From: Branchiostoma belcheri
Taxonomy: Eukaryota; Chordata; Leptocardii; Amphioxiformes; Branchiostomatidae
Assembly (NCBI RefSeq): GCF_001625305.1
Contig: NW_017803268.1
Location: 369,427-433,426, forward strand
Reading direction: 5' to 3'
DNA length: 64,000 nt
Shown here: one piece after another, positions 36,080-46,530 of the stretch
Layout: every line of letters begins with the position of its first letter
Position numbering within the stretch: position 1 is the first letter of the stretch
Program-made: the position numbers and the translations under genes
The notes under the pieces: generated by a model
What the model saw: the letters and a program-made list of their open reading frames with translations, nothing else
What the model was told of the DNA's origin: nothing
The model's database searches: none

Positions 36080-38330
36080 GTGATTCAAGAGATTAATACC
36101 CGGAAACAATTTTTTTCTTGTTTTGAACGCATTAACATGCATTTACGCTAATCTAGTATGATTCAGGGTTACTTTTTTTAACCTGCCATGGCCAGATTAT
36201 CTAAAGATGTGTGTATTGTGTGTACAATCTATAGAAAGAGAAATGTACATCAGGTCCGATCATCCGATTTTCACGTTTCGGTTTTTTGGACTCGGTTCAT
36301 GAACGTATTTTGGTTTGGCTCCTGGAATGTGACAAAAAAATGACTCCCGGGACTGTCTACAGGGAACACTCGCACATTCGCGGTGTATCAGGACAGCGCG
36401 ACTGGTCGTCATTAGCGCAGTAACAGTTGCATAAACAGACGAAACCATTTCAAAGAAATGGGGATGTTTCGAAAATAAGCATTTACTCCAATATCAAAAC
36501 AGCTACGGTAAAAATAAAAAGACGTGCATCATCCCGGACATAATGCAACACCACATGCGAAATTACACAGAAATGCGACGTACGGAAGAATGCGTTTTGG
36601 CTGCGAACATCTTCCAAAAAACTTGGCATCTCTTAACCATGGGCAAAAACATCTGGAACCACTTATAAAAACCACCCCGTATCTGCATGAACTTTTTTGA
36701 ACCCCACTGCTATTCCAAACAACGCGTTTTTCTGGACCATTCCAATTCGCCTCGTAATTGTAGGGGTGCGTCTGCGATATTACATTGACCGCGAAAGCAG
36801 CAACGGCAAAAATACACATTCGTGCATCAACACGGGCATGCCCGCACACGGCGTATAAAATTGCGTGCCGATTACACAAAGAGAACCCAGTGTTTTGACT
36901 GCGAACATGAAAAATCAGCCGATTACAACACTCCGTCCGGAGGTCCTGACCTCCTTCACGGAGTAAAAATTACCATTTTAACGATTAAAGAATCATATAT
37001 ATATATATATATAAAAGAGAAATGAAAACATGACCTGTATACTTGGACGTGGCAATTTCAATATTGACCAAGTGATGCCATAGGGTTATTCCATTTCAAA
37101 GTCAATGGGGGTGGCCAGGATATATATTGTTTTCAATATTTTAAGATAAAAATGATACAGAAATATTAATTTAAATTGGGCATTAGGCATGCATCTTTGA
37201 TCAGTAAAACAATATGATTCAAAGCCATTAAATTTTCTTTCTGGCATTCCATGATCTCAAGAAGTTAGTTTATGCCCAATTCTTGACACATACAATTCAT
37301 TTTGCCAGTTTATTTGACTGAAGTGCCAGTAATAAATATTCTCCTTGGACAAATTAAAATTTTGTTGGTGACAGGTAAGTTTTCCACACCCAGAATTTAA
37401 TCAAAGTAGTCTGTTTTGCTTGTCTTCCAATCCACATTCCACAGTAACTAATGTACACACACAGCTACATGTTAATGGATAACTTAACAACCTCAACACT
37501 ATTGTGTGAAATAGTTTAAACCTCCCTATAAGTATAACTACCTCCAATTTTCAGTTACTAGTATTTCTTCTTGAACGACTGAATAATTATAGCATTTTAT
37601 ACACAACTGAAAAACAAGCAATTAGTACAATTTCTAGCAAACATACTACTATTAATCTCTGTTGTAATGTTAATTTATATTTGCCAGACAATTTACTGTA
37701 AAAAATCAGCATGTTTTCGTACAGGCTACAAGGCTGTTTTTTTTTATTTTTTAGATAAACTGTTAGAAAAAATCACTTATTCCAAGGATTGGAGCCTTTT
37801 ATGATGTCCTAATGCTTACAGCATAGTACAAGAGAGACCATCTTTCTGAGGCTTACATGTCCATTTGTACAAATTACTACAATCTTGTGCTTTTGGCAAA
37901 TACATTGTATATGTCAATCAGGATATGACCCTAACATACCAATGACTTCAATATACAAAGGTGCAACATACCGTTATCATCAGATGTGCCGCTTTACGCG
38001 TGTGCCAGGGCCCAACCTATGTTGACAGACCAGTTTTTCCTCATACTCAGGATTACAATGGGCATGACTGGGCCAAACAAATACAGTAGCCTGTATGTCA
38101 TCACCCTGTTTAGTAATACTGCTCATTATGTTCCACCACAGTGCCCACCATTCCTATACTATATAGAGTAGTGCACAATGTTTTTGCTTGTATGTTTATG
38201 TGTGTAATGTTAATTCTATGATTCTCAATTTAACACTGCCATATACACATGTAATAATCTATAAATATTAACTGTGTCCTCAGTGCTGCTAATTTTGTAA
38301 ATTGTAGGACTAGAAGGATGGTAAACTTAA
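36080..38330. other. Intergenic DNA, no gene seen
   Basis: CpG-moderate then AT-rich sequence with a (TA)n at 36996-37012. Open frames are short and unsupported. Confidence 0.45.
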
Positions 38331-38337
38331 AGGAGGG

Positions 38338-38550
38338 ACTGCATGGAGGGGGGGGGGTCCCGACAACGCTCTACGCTGAATTTGGAAACCTCTCGCTTTG
38401 CGATGAATTCCAAGTGGCTACAACGCATTACGTGGAATTATGTTTTTAACAGCGAATACACTCTACACAAAATGCGCCAATTACGCTCTACGTTGAATTA
38501 GAGAGGTCTGTCTACGCTCTACGAAAAAGGGGGTGGGGGCCCCCTTAAAG
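38338..38550 (-). repeat. Degenerate GTAGAGCGTAATCGG array (copy 2)
   Basis: Inverted relative of 24872-25080: tcccgacaacgctctacgct, ccaagtggctacaacgcatt, ttacgctctacg. Bounded by long G runs at both ends. Confidence 0.6.
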
Positions 38551-38794
38551 CTGTACAGTATGCCCAATGTTTACGGAGATTATTTCAGAATTTCCAATCA
38601 ATATTTTTTATTGACTTCACGCCATATGGCAATAAGCTACATTTTATTGATGTACACATAAGCTATATATATACGTCCAGGATATGCCCCACAATTATTC
38701 TTTATCAAAATACAAGCATCTCTTTGAATTCTGTTGTAAGTGTTTATAGTTTTTTTTACAGTGTCTGTCTATAGAGGGAATCTCTAGATCTCTT

Positions 38795-38975
38795 GAACTT
38801 CTCTGTCCATCTTTCTCATTCTCTGTCCATCTTTCTCATTCTCTCCATCTTTCTCATAATCTCTCTCCATCTTTCTCATTCTCTCCATCTTTCTCATAAT
38901 CTCTCTCCATCTTTCTCATTCTCTCTCCGTCTTTCTCATTGAGACTCTCTTCATCTTTCTCATTCTCTTTCTTTT
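38795..38975 (+). repeat. Minisatellite, ctctctccatctttctcatt units
   Basis: About nine units of 14-20 bp based on ctctccatctttctcatt, pyrimidine-rich on the plus strand. Confidence 0.9.
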
Positions 38976-39520
38976 TTCTCTGTAACATTATCAATCTTTC
39001 TCTTCAGATCTGTACTTCTGCAAAGATGTATAGATACTGATTCTAAAAAGGCCTTGACTTGTGAGTTTGTTCGAGTGCTCCCATTTTTTGCTGACTTGGC
39101 GTTCCATCACACCAGACAAGTTTCATTACCGTACAGAGGGAGGCCTTGGTTCTGTAGACAGTAATTGACTTTCACCATCACCCTCAGTACCAGGAAATTG
39201 GTTTCCCAGGTTCCGTCTTAAAGTGGAAACACCCCCTTGTCTGTCAACGGGAAATTGCTTTCAGAATTGGTCTGACGCATAACTTGCCATAAGGCCACAC
39301 CAATTTGATTTCTTGGTTAACGGATTCGCCCGCTTGTTTTTTTTTCTGATTTGCAAAAAAAAAAAAAAAAATTCAGAATCAACTGCAAAATGCCCTAGTT
39401 GTTACAGTTATTCCATCTTTGCAGTGGTATCCTTAAAAGTTCAAAATTCATTGTTTAAATTTTGACCCAGCCTGGTGTGTTGGCTTCATGGCTCCTATCG
39501 TACCATTTTGGGCCATATAT

Positions 39521-40699
39521 TATACGGCTATTCCGAGATCAGGGTGCGCCAAAGGGTTGCACTTGGGCCAATTTTTCAAGTTTTATATTTTTCTACTTTC
39601 AGTGCAGATAATCGCACTAGAGGTGTTACCATACATTGCACTTTTTAAATTTTGGATAGAGACGTTCAGTTCAAAAGTTGTGCTCTTCCAAACTTTAGCC
39701 CACTCATTTCAGATGTGGCCGGCAACGGACACTACAGCTAAGCTGTAGTGTCCGTTGCCGGCCACATCTGGCCGCTCAAGTACATGACAAGAACACCAAA
39801 TCTTGCAAGACCTGTCATTTAGGGGTTGACAAAATGCTACAGAAATAACATAAATGAAAAAATTACTTCAAAATTGCAACAAAATGTAATTAATGTACCT
39901 ATATGGTATACTTGGCAACGGACACTACATGGCAACGGACACTACACCCTTGAGGTTTTTTGACATTATTTCATATAATTACAGCAATAGACTGAAATAG
40001 CTACTGTGTTTTAAGTCAGCATCTTCAGCTGTTTCAAAACCTGAAATCATATGCACCCACAGCTTTTCTATTTTAAGTTATTACCGAGCAACGGACACTA
40101 CACATTTTCTCGGACAAAAAAGACAGGTAACTGTAAGCCATCAGCCATATTAACCCAAAGGACAAGCAACATAAAAACACATGTTTTGTGTCATATATGG
40201 ATGTACCTTGCATAACATGCAAAATGGCCAGTTCTATCACCATCCTTTTTAGTACAGGGAGATAAGTTAATTGCAATGTGTTAATTTATGAATTTTACAT
40301 AACGTGTACAACATATTGATAAATACGCTCTAGAAAAGAGAAATTTCCAATCATCATCAGGTTTTTTGCAAAAAATATCAGACTGAGCATGTCTGAACAT
40401 ATTGCAAATCTTTTCATTCCATTTTTTTGTTCCCAAATTACTTAAAAGCATATTTCAAAAACTGGCATTTTTCAAGTGCAACAGCATAACGTAGATTTTA
40501 TGCCAATTTCTGGTCTTAAATTGGCCATAGCATAAGTTTTAAACATCTTAACACCAAATCTCTTCCTGATTGTCTGTAAAATAACTGCACTAGTATAACA
40601 AGTTTGATAAATGTCAACAGAATGCGATAAATACAGAGTAAGATTGACATAACGATGCACGATGCCATTGGCGCACCCTGATCTCGGAATAGCCGTATA
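39521..40699. mobile_element. 1.18-kb inverted-repeat transposon nested in a MITE
   Basis: Ends atacggctattccgagatca and tgatctcggaatagccgtat are perfect inverted repeats, continuing gggtgcgcc / ggcgcaccc. The interior has no transposase frame but carries several copies of gcaacggacactaca (39722, 39914, 39931, 40087). Confidence 0.8.
39710..39770. repeat. Perfect 61-bp palindrome
   Basis: Thirty-base arms (cagatgtggccggcaacgga ... ) meet at a single base, 39740. The arms contain the caacggacactaca word found repeatedly in the surrounding element. It could form a cruciform. Confidence 0.9.
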
Positions 40700-40899
40700 G
40701 GATATGCCTAGGCCTGTTTTTATTTTTATTTTTTCGCCCGCCCGCTCCATTATATTTTTCTAGAAAAATCTGTTAAGTTAAACCAAGAAATTAAATTGGT
40801 GTGGCCTAAGGCTTTGGCTGAATATTTTGACAATTTTATCAAACATTCTTTTTACTGGAAATTGCTTTTCAGGATTGGTCTGACGTATAACTTGCTATA

Positions 40900-41256
40900 A
40901 GGCCACACCAATTTAATTTCTTGGTTAACGGATTCGCCGCCTCATTTTTTTCTGATTTGCAAATAAAAATAAAAATTCAGAATCAACTGCAAACTGCTCA
41001 TACTTTGCCCTGAACAGTTGAAAACAGTCCTTTTCTTCCTATTACAGTTATTCCATCTTTCAATGCAATGGTATCATTAAAAGTTCAAAATTCATTGTTT
41101 AAATTTTGAATCAGCCTGGTGTGTTGACTTCATGGCTCCTATCGTACCATTTTGGGCCATAATAGGATGCCTAGGTCTGTTTTTATTTTTTTTTTCACCC
41201 GCCCGCTCCAATATTTTCCTAGAAAATCCGTTAACCAAGAATTAAATTGGTGTGCC
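40900..41256. mobile_element. PIF/Harbinger-like MITE, copy 4
   Basis: Ends ggccacaccaatttaatttc and attaaattggtgtgcc; body as in copies 1-3 (gttcaaaattcattgttt, catggctcctatcgtacc). Left flank taa; right flank altered. Confidence 0.7.
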
Positions 41257-41967
41257 CTTGCTAACTTTGTTCGAATTCCATGCTGGAGCTTGAAACTCTG
41301 CTCTGCTCTATTTTCAATCAAATTTTGATTCAAAATTTCAAACAATGCTCAATGATGGGTTCCCATTATGTGGAGGCTCAAAACAAATCACTTACTATAG
41401 ATCTACTGCCTTTATTAAATCAATATATCAACATACACCTCCCTTTGCATTATCACTAAGCATACAAGTACAACAATTTATAAAGGTGGCAAACCTGTCA
41501 GCAGTCCATTTAATGTTACTAATGTCTCCATTTAGTCTATTACTCTGGGGAAATCAAAGCTCTGTGCTCTGTCCCTCCTGAATTTGTGAATGAATTTCAC
41601 TTAAAATTGCCTGGCCTAATACATTTGTATTGGAAAGTCCTGCATGGTACCAAGGTAAAACATGTGCCACATTTAATGTTGAAGTGATCTTGCCAAAACT
41701 TTGCAGGTGACTAAAGAGGGGCAACAAAAATTTAGGCTGGCAACTTGATGATTGGGTACTGGCTATGAAACATACCTACATGTGTGTACATGTCCATTGT
41801 AGGTCAACGACCTGTAACATACTTATGATCATTATCCACTTATGAAGAACAGTTTGATATTCCTGTAATATTGGGCATTTTTTTCAAACTCTTGATCAAA
41901 AGATTCAAGTACCGGTACATGTAATTACGCGAAAGATTTTACCTGGATGTCTAACCTTCACCGGCGT

Positions 41968-42182
41968 TTTTTAGTAACATCTGTGTCCATAATATCACCA
42001 GGGTCCATAATATCGCCACCTTGAGAAACAGTGTGCTGCAACATACTTTTGGTATGCACTCCTTCACACATCAAATGTACATACATTGTTGCAGTAAAAA
42101 TATCTTTTTAAAAGCACACTATTTCTCAAGGTGGTGATATTATGGACCCTGGTGATATTACATGGACACAGACGTTACATTG
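41968..42182. mobile_element. Inverted-repeat element, arms about 60 bp
   Basis: Left gtaacatctgtgtccat, tatcaccagggtccataat, caccttgagaaa; right mirror tttctcaaggtgg, attatggaccctggtgata, ggacacagacgttac. Non-coding MITE. Confidence 0.75.
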
Positions 42183-42717
42183 TAATTGAAACATGCATGC
42201 AAGAGATTGTTGAATGAACCACAAAGATATCATCCATTTCAAACGATGCTCAATGTTGGGTTCCTATTATAACAAAGGTCGAATGAAATGTTTATTGATG
42301 TGATTTTGTAATGTCAAGTACGTAGCACTTAAGTGCAATGAAAAAAAGCAATCAATACGTTAAAGCCACTGCCAAGTTCGTGCCAAGAAGAAATCACACA
42401 CGGTCCACTTCTTGGTTATATATGCCAACATGTATATAGTTTAAACAGGACTTGCCCCCAGGGGCAAATTTAGAAACCATCACAACTTGGCATTAAACAC
42501 AGACATGTAATGTACAGTTGTAGCTTCTGTGTTCAAAGCATCCCTGGGCCTTGGCTTGGAAAATGTCCAAATGAAGCAATATTGACATTGCATTTTGGAA
42601 AAGGCCCAACTACTGTATAGCATGTATTTTTCTGACACTGACTGAGACACAATGTCTGTGAATATCATTTATGACCACCTTTTTTGCTAATATAAACACA
42701 GACATGTACAGACTAGT

Positions 42718-43172
42718 GATGCATACCTAAACCCAATTTTATTTTTAGGTTCAGGTCCGGATTCAAGTCCAGAGGTTTAGGTTCAGTTCCGGACTTGTTA
42801 GCCTGCGTATACAAGCTCTCGGCTGGAGGTTAATGACCCCCACCCCACCCCAAGGCAACCTAGGGCGGCGGCCGCCAGGAGCGCGATTTAGTCAGGCTAC
42901 GGACTTGTAAACCCATGGCATATACAAAATTGCATGTTGGCAACCTTGCAACATGGAGGTCTGTACTTGACGATGCCCGATGGCAATGTTTTCTTCACAA
43001 AGATTTTACAATCTACGGAAGGTTTTAGGTGGTTTGGAAAGAAAAGGGGTATGTGAAATGGTCTTTTATGGTAATAAGTCCGGACTCGGTTTTTGACTTC
43101 TAGTTTTTTTGGGGGGACTTGAACCTTAACATTCTTACAAGTCCGGATCCAAGTCCAGTGAACCGGTATGCA
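42718..43172 (+). repeat. CCGGACTCAAGTCCAGAGG repeat (copy 2)
   Basis: Second copy of the 27228-27700 repeat, interrupted by the 101-bp element at 42799-42899. Confidence 0.55.
42799..42899. mobile_element. 101-bp TAGCCT element with 9-bp target duplication
   Basis: Ends tagcctg and caggcta; flanked by cggacttgt on both sides (42790-42798 and 42900-42908). It interrupts a known repeat, so the empty site is visible in the sister copy. The interior is GC-rich and only weakly palindromic. Confidence 0.75.
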
Positions 43173-43386
43173 TCACTTAAGTACAGAGTCAGTTGTAGCG
43201 TCTGTGTTTAAAGCATTCCTGGACCTTGGAAAGCTGTTGCCAAAGATAACAGCTCGAGATCACTGTAACTTAGTTAGTGTAACTAAGGAAGTTAATTCCT
43301 TGCTGTAACAGTCATATTTGGGTCACCTCACATCCAAGCCTTCTGAGCACTTCATTCAAATTGAGATCAATTATGTTCAGAAAATC

Positions 43387-43997
43387 TTACTGGTGTTAAA
43401 ACCCATCCATATCTTGGAGTCCAACTATCACAGGATATGAAATGGGACACACATATAAATTATGTCACTGGTAGAGCTAATGGGATACTGGCAGTCATCC
43501 GCCGTGACCTTTCGCACTGTCCTCTTCGTGTCAAATCTACATGCTACAGAACACTTGTGCGCCCACGCCTGGAGTACTGTGCGACTGTGTGGGATCCCCG
43601 CGCCGTCGGTGGTTCCCGGGCGTTGGAGCGAGTCCAACGAAGGGCGGCGCGAATGACTGTTGGTGATTGTGGCTGTACCAGCGGTGTTTCTGGCATGCTG
43701 GGGCGCCTCCGGTGGCCGTTACTTGTTGACAGAAGGAGAACCGCTCGCTTGATATCTTTATATAAAATTGCTCATGGACATATTAATATTCAAATGGAAC
43801 AATACCTCAAGCCTGCCCATAGGCGTACCAGAGGAAGTCATGAATATGGGTATCAAGCAGTGCCTGCCAAGGCGGACTGTTTTAGATTTTCTTTTTTTCC
43901 AGGAGCGGTGAATGGGTGGAACGGGTTGCCGGGCCAGCTTGTAAAAGCCCAGACAGTGGAGGCCTTCAAGGCCGGGCTTCTGGCCGCGCAGCCATAG
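43387..43997 (+). pseudogene. C-terminal fragment of a CR1/L2-like LINE reverse transcriptase
   Basis: The open frame begins mid-protein and shows the conserved end of a non-LTR retrotransposon RT: THPYLGVQLSQDMKWDTHIN, then VRPRLEYCATVWDP, LERVQRRAARM and FFPGAVNGWNGLPGQ, ending at a TAG after LLAAQP. This is a 5'-truncated dead copy. The 3' UTR runs to a GAAGAAGAAGA tail near 44069, a 3' end typical of the CR1/L2 group. It is inserted in the spacer between PLD and SPC24. Confidence 0.85.
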
Positions 43998-44504
43998 TCC
44001 GTCGCACCCCCCCCCTCTCAGTGATACCCCAGTAGGGGTGGTTAGAGAGTATCGAAGAAGAAGAAGATCAATAACAACCAATCAAGGAAAACATTTTAGC
44101 CATGAATACTTTTACCTTAATCAGTAACATAATACCCTGATGAATTATTCACATGAGACTGTCTGTGTCATACAGTAAACAACCATATATTATCATCCTC
44201 TGCATTGAATAGAATTGTAAATTATTTGAAGTGAAATGAAGTACTACATGATGTATTTTCAGCTGCTTTTTTCCTTTTTATGAAAGTCCTAGACAAAAAT
44301 GTAGGGAAGATGACATGTCCATATACATTTTTTTGTATGTACAGAAAATTCTAACGTTACATTGTTTTACTGTAAAAGTTTCTTCAAGCATTTTTGTTAG
44401 CCTCCACCAGCAGGCCTTTCTACGGGAATACGGATAGTAGAATTCGGCAAAAAAATAGTCTAAGAGTAAAATTGGCCAGAGGAGTCCGGCCGCGGGGAGG
44501 TAGT

Positions 44505-44598
44505 NNNNNNNNNNNNNNNNNNNNGTACCATCCGGATTTTCGCTACGCAACGCTTGAAAAAGCGTTGCGTAGCGAAAATCCGGATGGTACCCAGGCTA
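44505..44598. mobile_element. Palindromic TAGCCT element with assembly gap
   Basis: Twenty Ns (44505-44524) precede a hairpin: 31-base arms 44525-44555 and 44560-44590 with loop gaaa. The right end ggatggtacccaggcta matches the end of the element at 26298-26398 (ggatggaacccaggcta). The left end is probably in the gap. Confidence 0.75.
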
Positions 44599-45323
44599 CC
44601 AAAGTGCGGCCTGTCAAACCTACAAGGCAGCCAAACTCCCCTGGCAAATATTCTCCTATATATAGCCAGCGTAGTTAGTCAGGTAGAGACAACATTTTTG
44701 GTATAGAAGCCTAAGTAAATGAGCTATTGGGTGTGATACACAGTAGCCATAGCGACAAAGGAAGCCGCATTTACTAGTATATCTAAACTGTTGATAAATT
44801 TATAATACGTAGTACATGATACATATAAATAAAAGTCTTCCTCAGTCGCTAGGCGCCACTTAGGTGTGTCACATCACATGACCTTCAAGAAGATCACACC
44901 TGGACATCGTCCTTGTCATAATTAACGTTATCGCGGTAAAAACTTCATGTATCTTCACAAACGCGTAACATTCGTAAAGAAATAATCTAATATCATATGA
45001 ACCACACCTAACTACCATAGACCCACCCTTCCTTCAAGACAAGACACGTACTAGTAGTTGTACGCCGTAAAATAAATTATTTATACGTGCGCCAAATTTA
45101 AATATTTGGGTGTCATTTTCAGGTATTTTCACAACTCGAAACTTGTGACAACTTACTAATAGTGTGACCTACCACACTGACAGGCTGTCAAAGTAACAAA
45201 AATGTTTGTGAAATCTTAATTGGAACCACCAGAAGGTACAAAAAGGTAAATATTTAACTTCTTGGAAATGCGGAACCACCAAGGCATCACGAAAGAGAAG
45301 CTAGGTCACGTAGACTTCTAAGT

Positions 45324-45490
45324 AACTTACCGGCTTTTCGCCGTACAGAAACGATCAGAAACTTGGCCAGTGCCTCCAGGCAAGTGAGATGTCCCCCTCC
45401 CCTTGGCCCAACGTTGTTTCCTGTTTCAAAGCGGTACAGAAAGTTGACAAAACTGAAGAGAACCTCCGCATTCCTGCACACAAATTTCAC
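45324..45490 (-). other. Exon-like segment with good splice donor
   Basis: On the minus strand an ATG at 45490 opens a frame (MKFVCRNAEVLFSFVNFLYR...) that meets a strong donor, CCG/gtaagt, at 45323. No downstream partner exon is evident between 36 and 45 kb. It could be a non-coding leader exon of PLD, since it lies upstream of the PLD ATG exon and joining it there would not keep the frame, or the first exon of an unrecognised gene. I do not recognise the peptide. Confidence 0.25.
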
Positions 45491-45499
45491 AACACACGC

Positions 45500-46510
45500 G
45501 CCGGTGAGGATGACCTTTTAGATGAGGTCATGACACCACATTACAACGCTAAAGTCTGAGTAATCATTCTAGCATCTATCGTCTTTAAAATAGCTATTAT
45601 ATCCATTTTATATAGTAAAAAAATACACTAAAATTGTATTGCACAACAAAAGTCAGGTTTAGTCAGTTAGGTAGGTATGTTGGGTAAAAGAATTCTTTTT
45701 TAATATTCGCGGTTGTTTGCCTTCAATGCTGCTTTCCCGTACGTCATCCAAATACATCGCTTTCATTGGATGAATTTTGGTCACGAAATCTTATTGACCA
45801 ATCAGCAGTGCAGTAGAGTTGAACAACCGGATATCGTAACGACTGGACGGATTTGGCGGTAGGTTTGAAATGTTGTCGTAATTTCTCTCCAATTTTCCGC
45901 CAAAGTTTCGCTGTATGAACTCTCGTTATATCATAAGATTGTATTTATTACCAGCTTGGGTTGTTCTGTAGGTGGTCATTTGCCGGTAGTTGAAGAAATA
46001 GGGAGGTTTCTCGTCTGTCATACTCAGATTCATAACGTAGCTACCGAGTGTCTTTCTCTACTTCCAAAATAATCTTCGGCAAAGCTACACTCTCAGTCTT
46101 TGGAGTCTTCTAACTGATTAGTGTATCATTTCACGGTCTTCGTAGGTGTGAACAGGAAACATGCAGAAACCTAGAATGAACGCTCAAAAAGGAATCTGAA
46201 TGCTTTGTTAGTTGACAAAAATAACTAGTACGTTACCGCCACCTGGCGTTTCTGCAGTGAAGTGTAATTTGTAATACACGTAATACATTTACAAACTTGG
46301 ACAAGTGTACAACTACAGTACATGTATTACGAAAAACAGAAACCTTTAATCTACTTATTTACTTTCTCCACTTGCACAAGCAAGTTTATCTGTGCCTGTA
46401 TGAAACATTATTCAGAATGCAAAAGTTTAGATTCTCATAGTCATACTCAAGTTACCATGATTATTGATGAAAACAACCCTTTCCCTTCTGAATCATTCTC
46501 GAATATTTAT
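45500..46510. other. Spacer upstream of SPC24
   Basis: About 1 kb between the exon-like segment at 45490 (minus) and SPC24 (plus). It has a gaccaatcagc CCAAT site near 45797 and is moderately CpG-rich to about 46100. A bidirectional promoter is possible; the SPC24 leader exon should lie here. Confidence 0.3.
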
Positions 46511-46530
46511 CTTAAAACAGATTTTTAAAC

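Larger units (their letters stand above)
39294..40806. mobile_element. PIF/Harbinger-like MITE, copy 3, split by a second transposon
   Basis: Outer ends ggccacaccaatttgattt and aaattaaattggtgtggcc with taa on both sides. At about 39518 it is interrupted by the 1.18-kb element described next; the MITE body resumes near 40700 with ggcctgtttttatttttatt. Confidence 0.75.

Noticed and set aside
36529..36879. 116-aa minus-strand frame in CpG-rich spacer
   Set aside because: Composition and lack of splice or family support suggest a chance frame.
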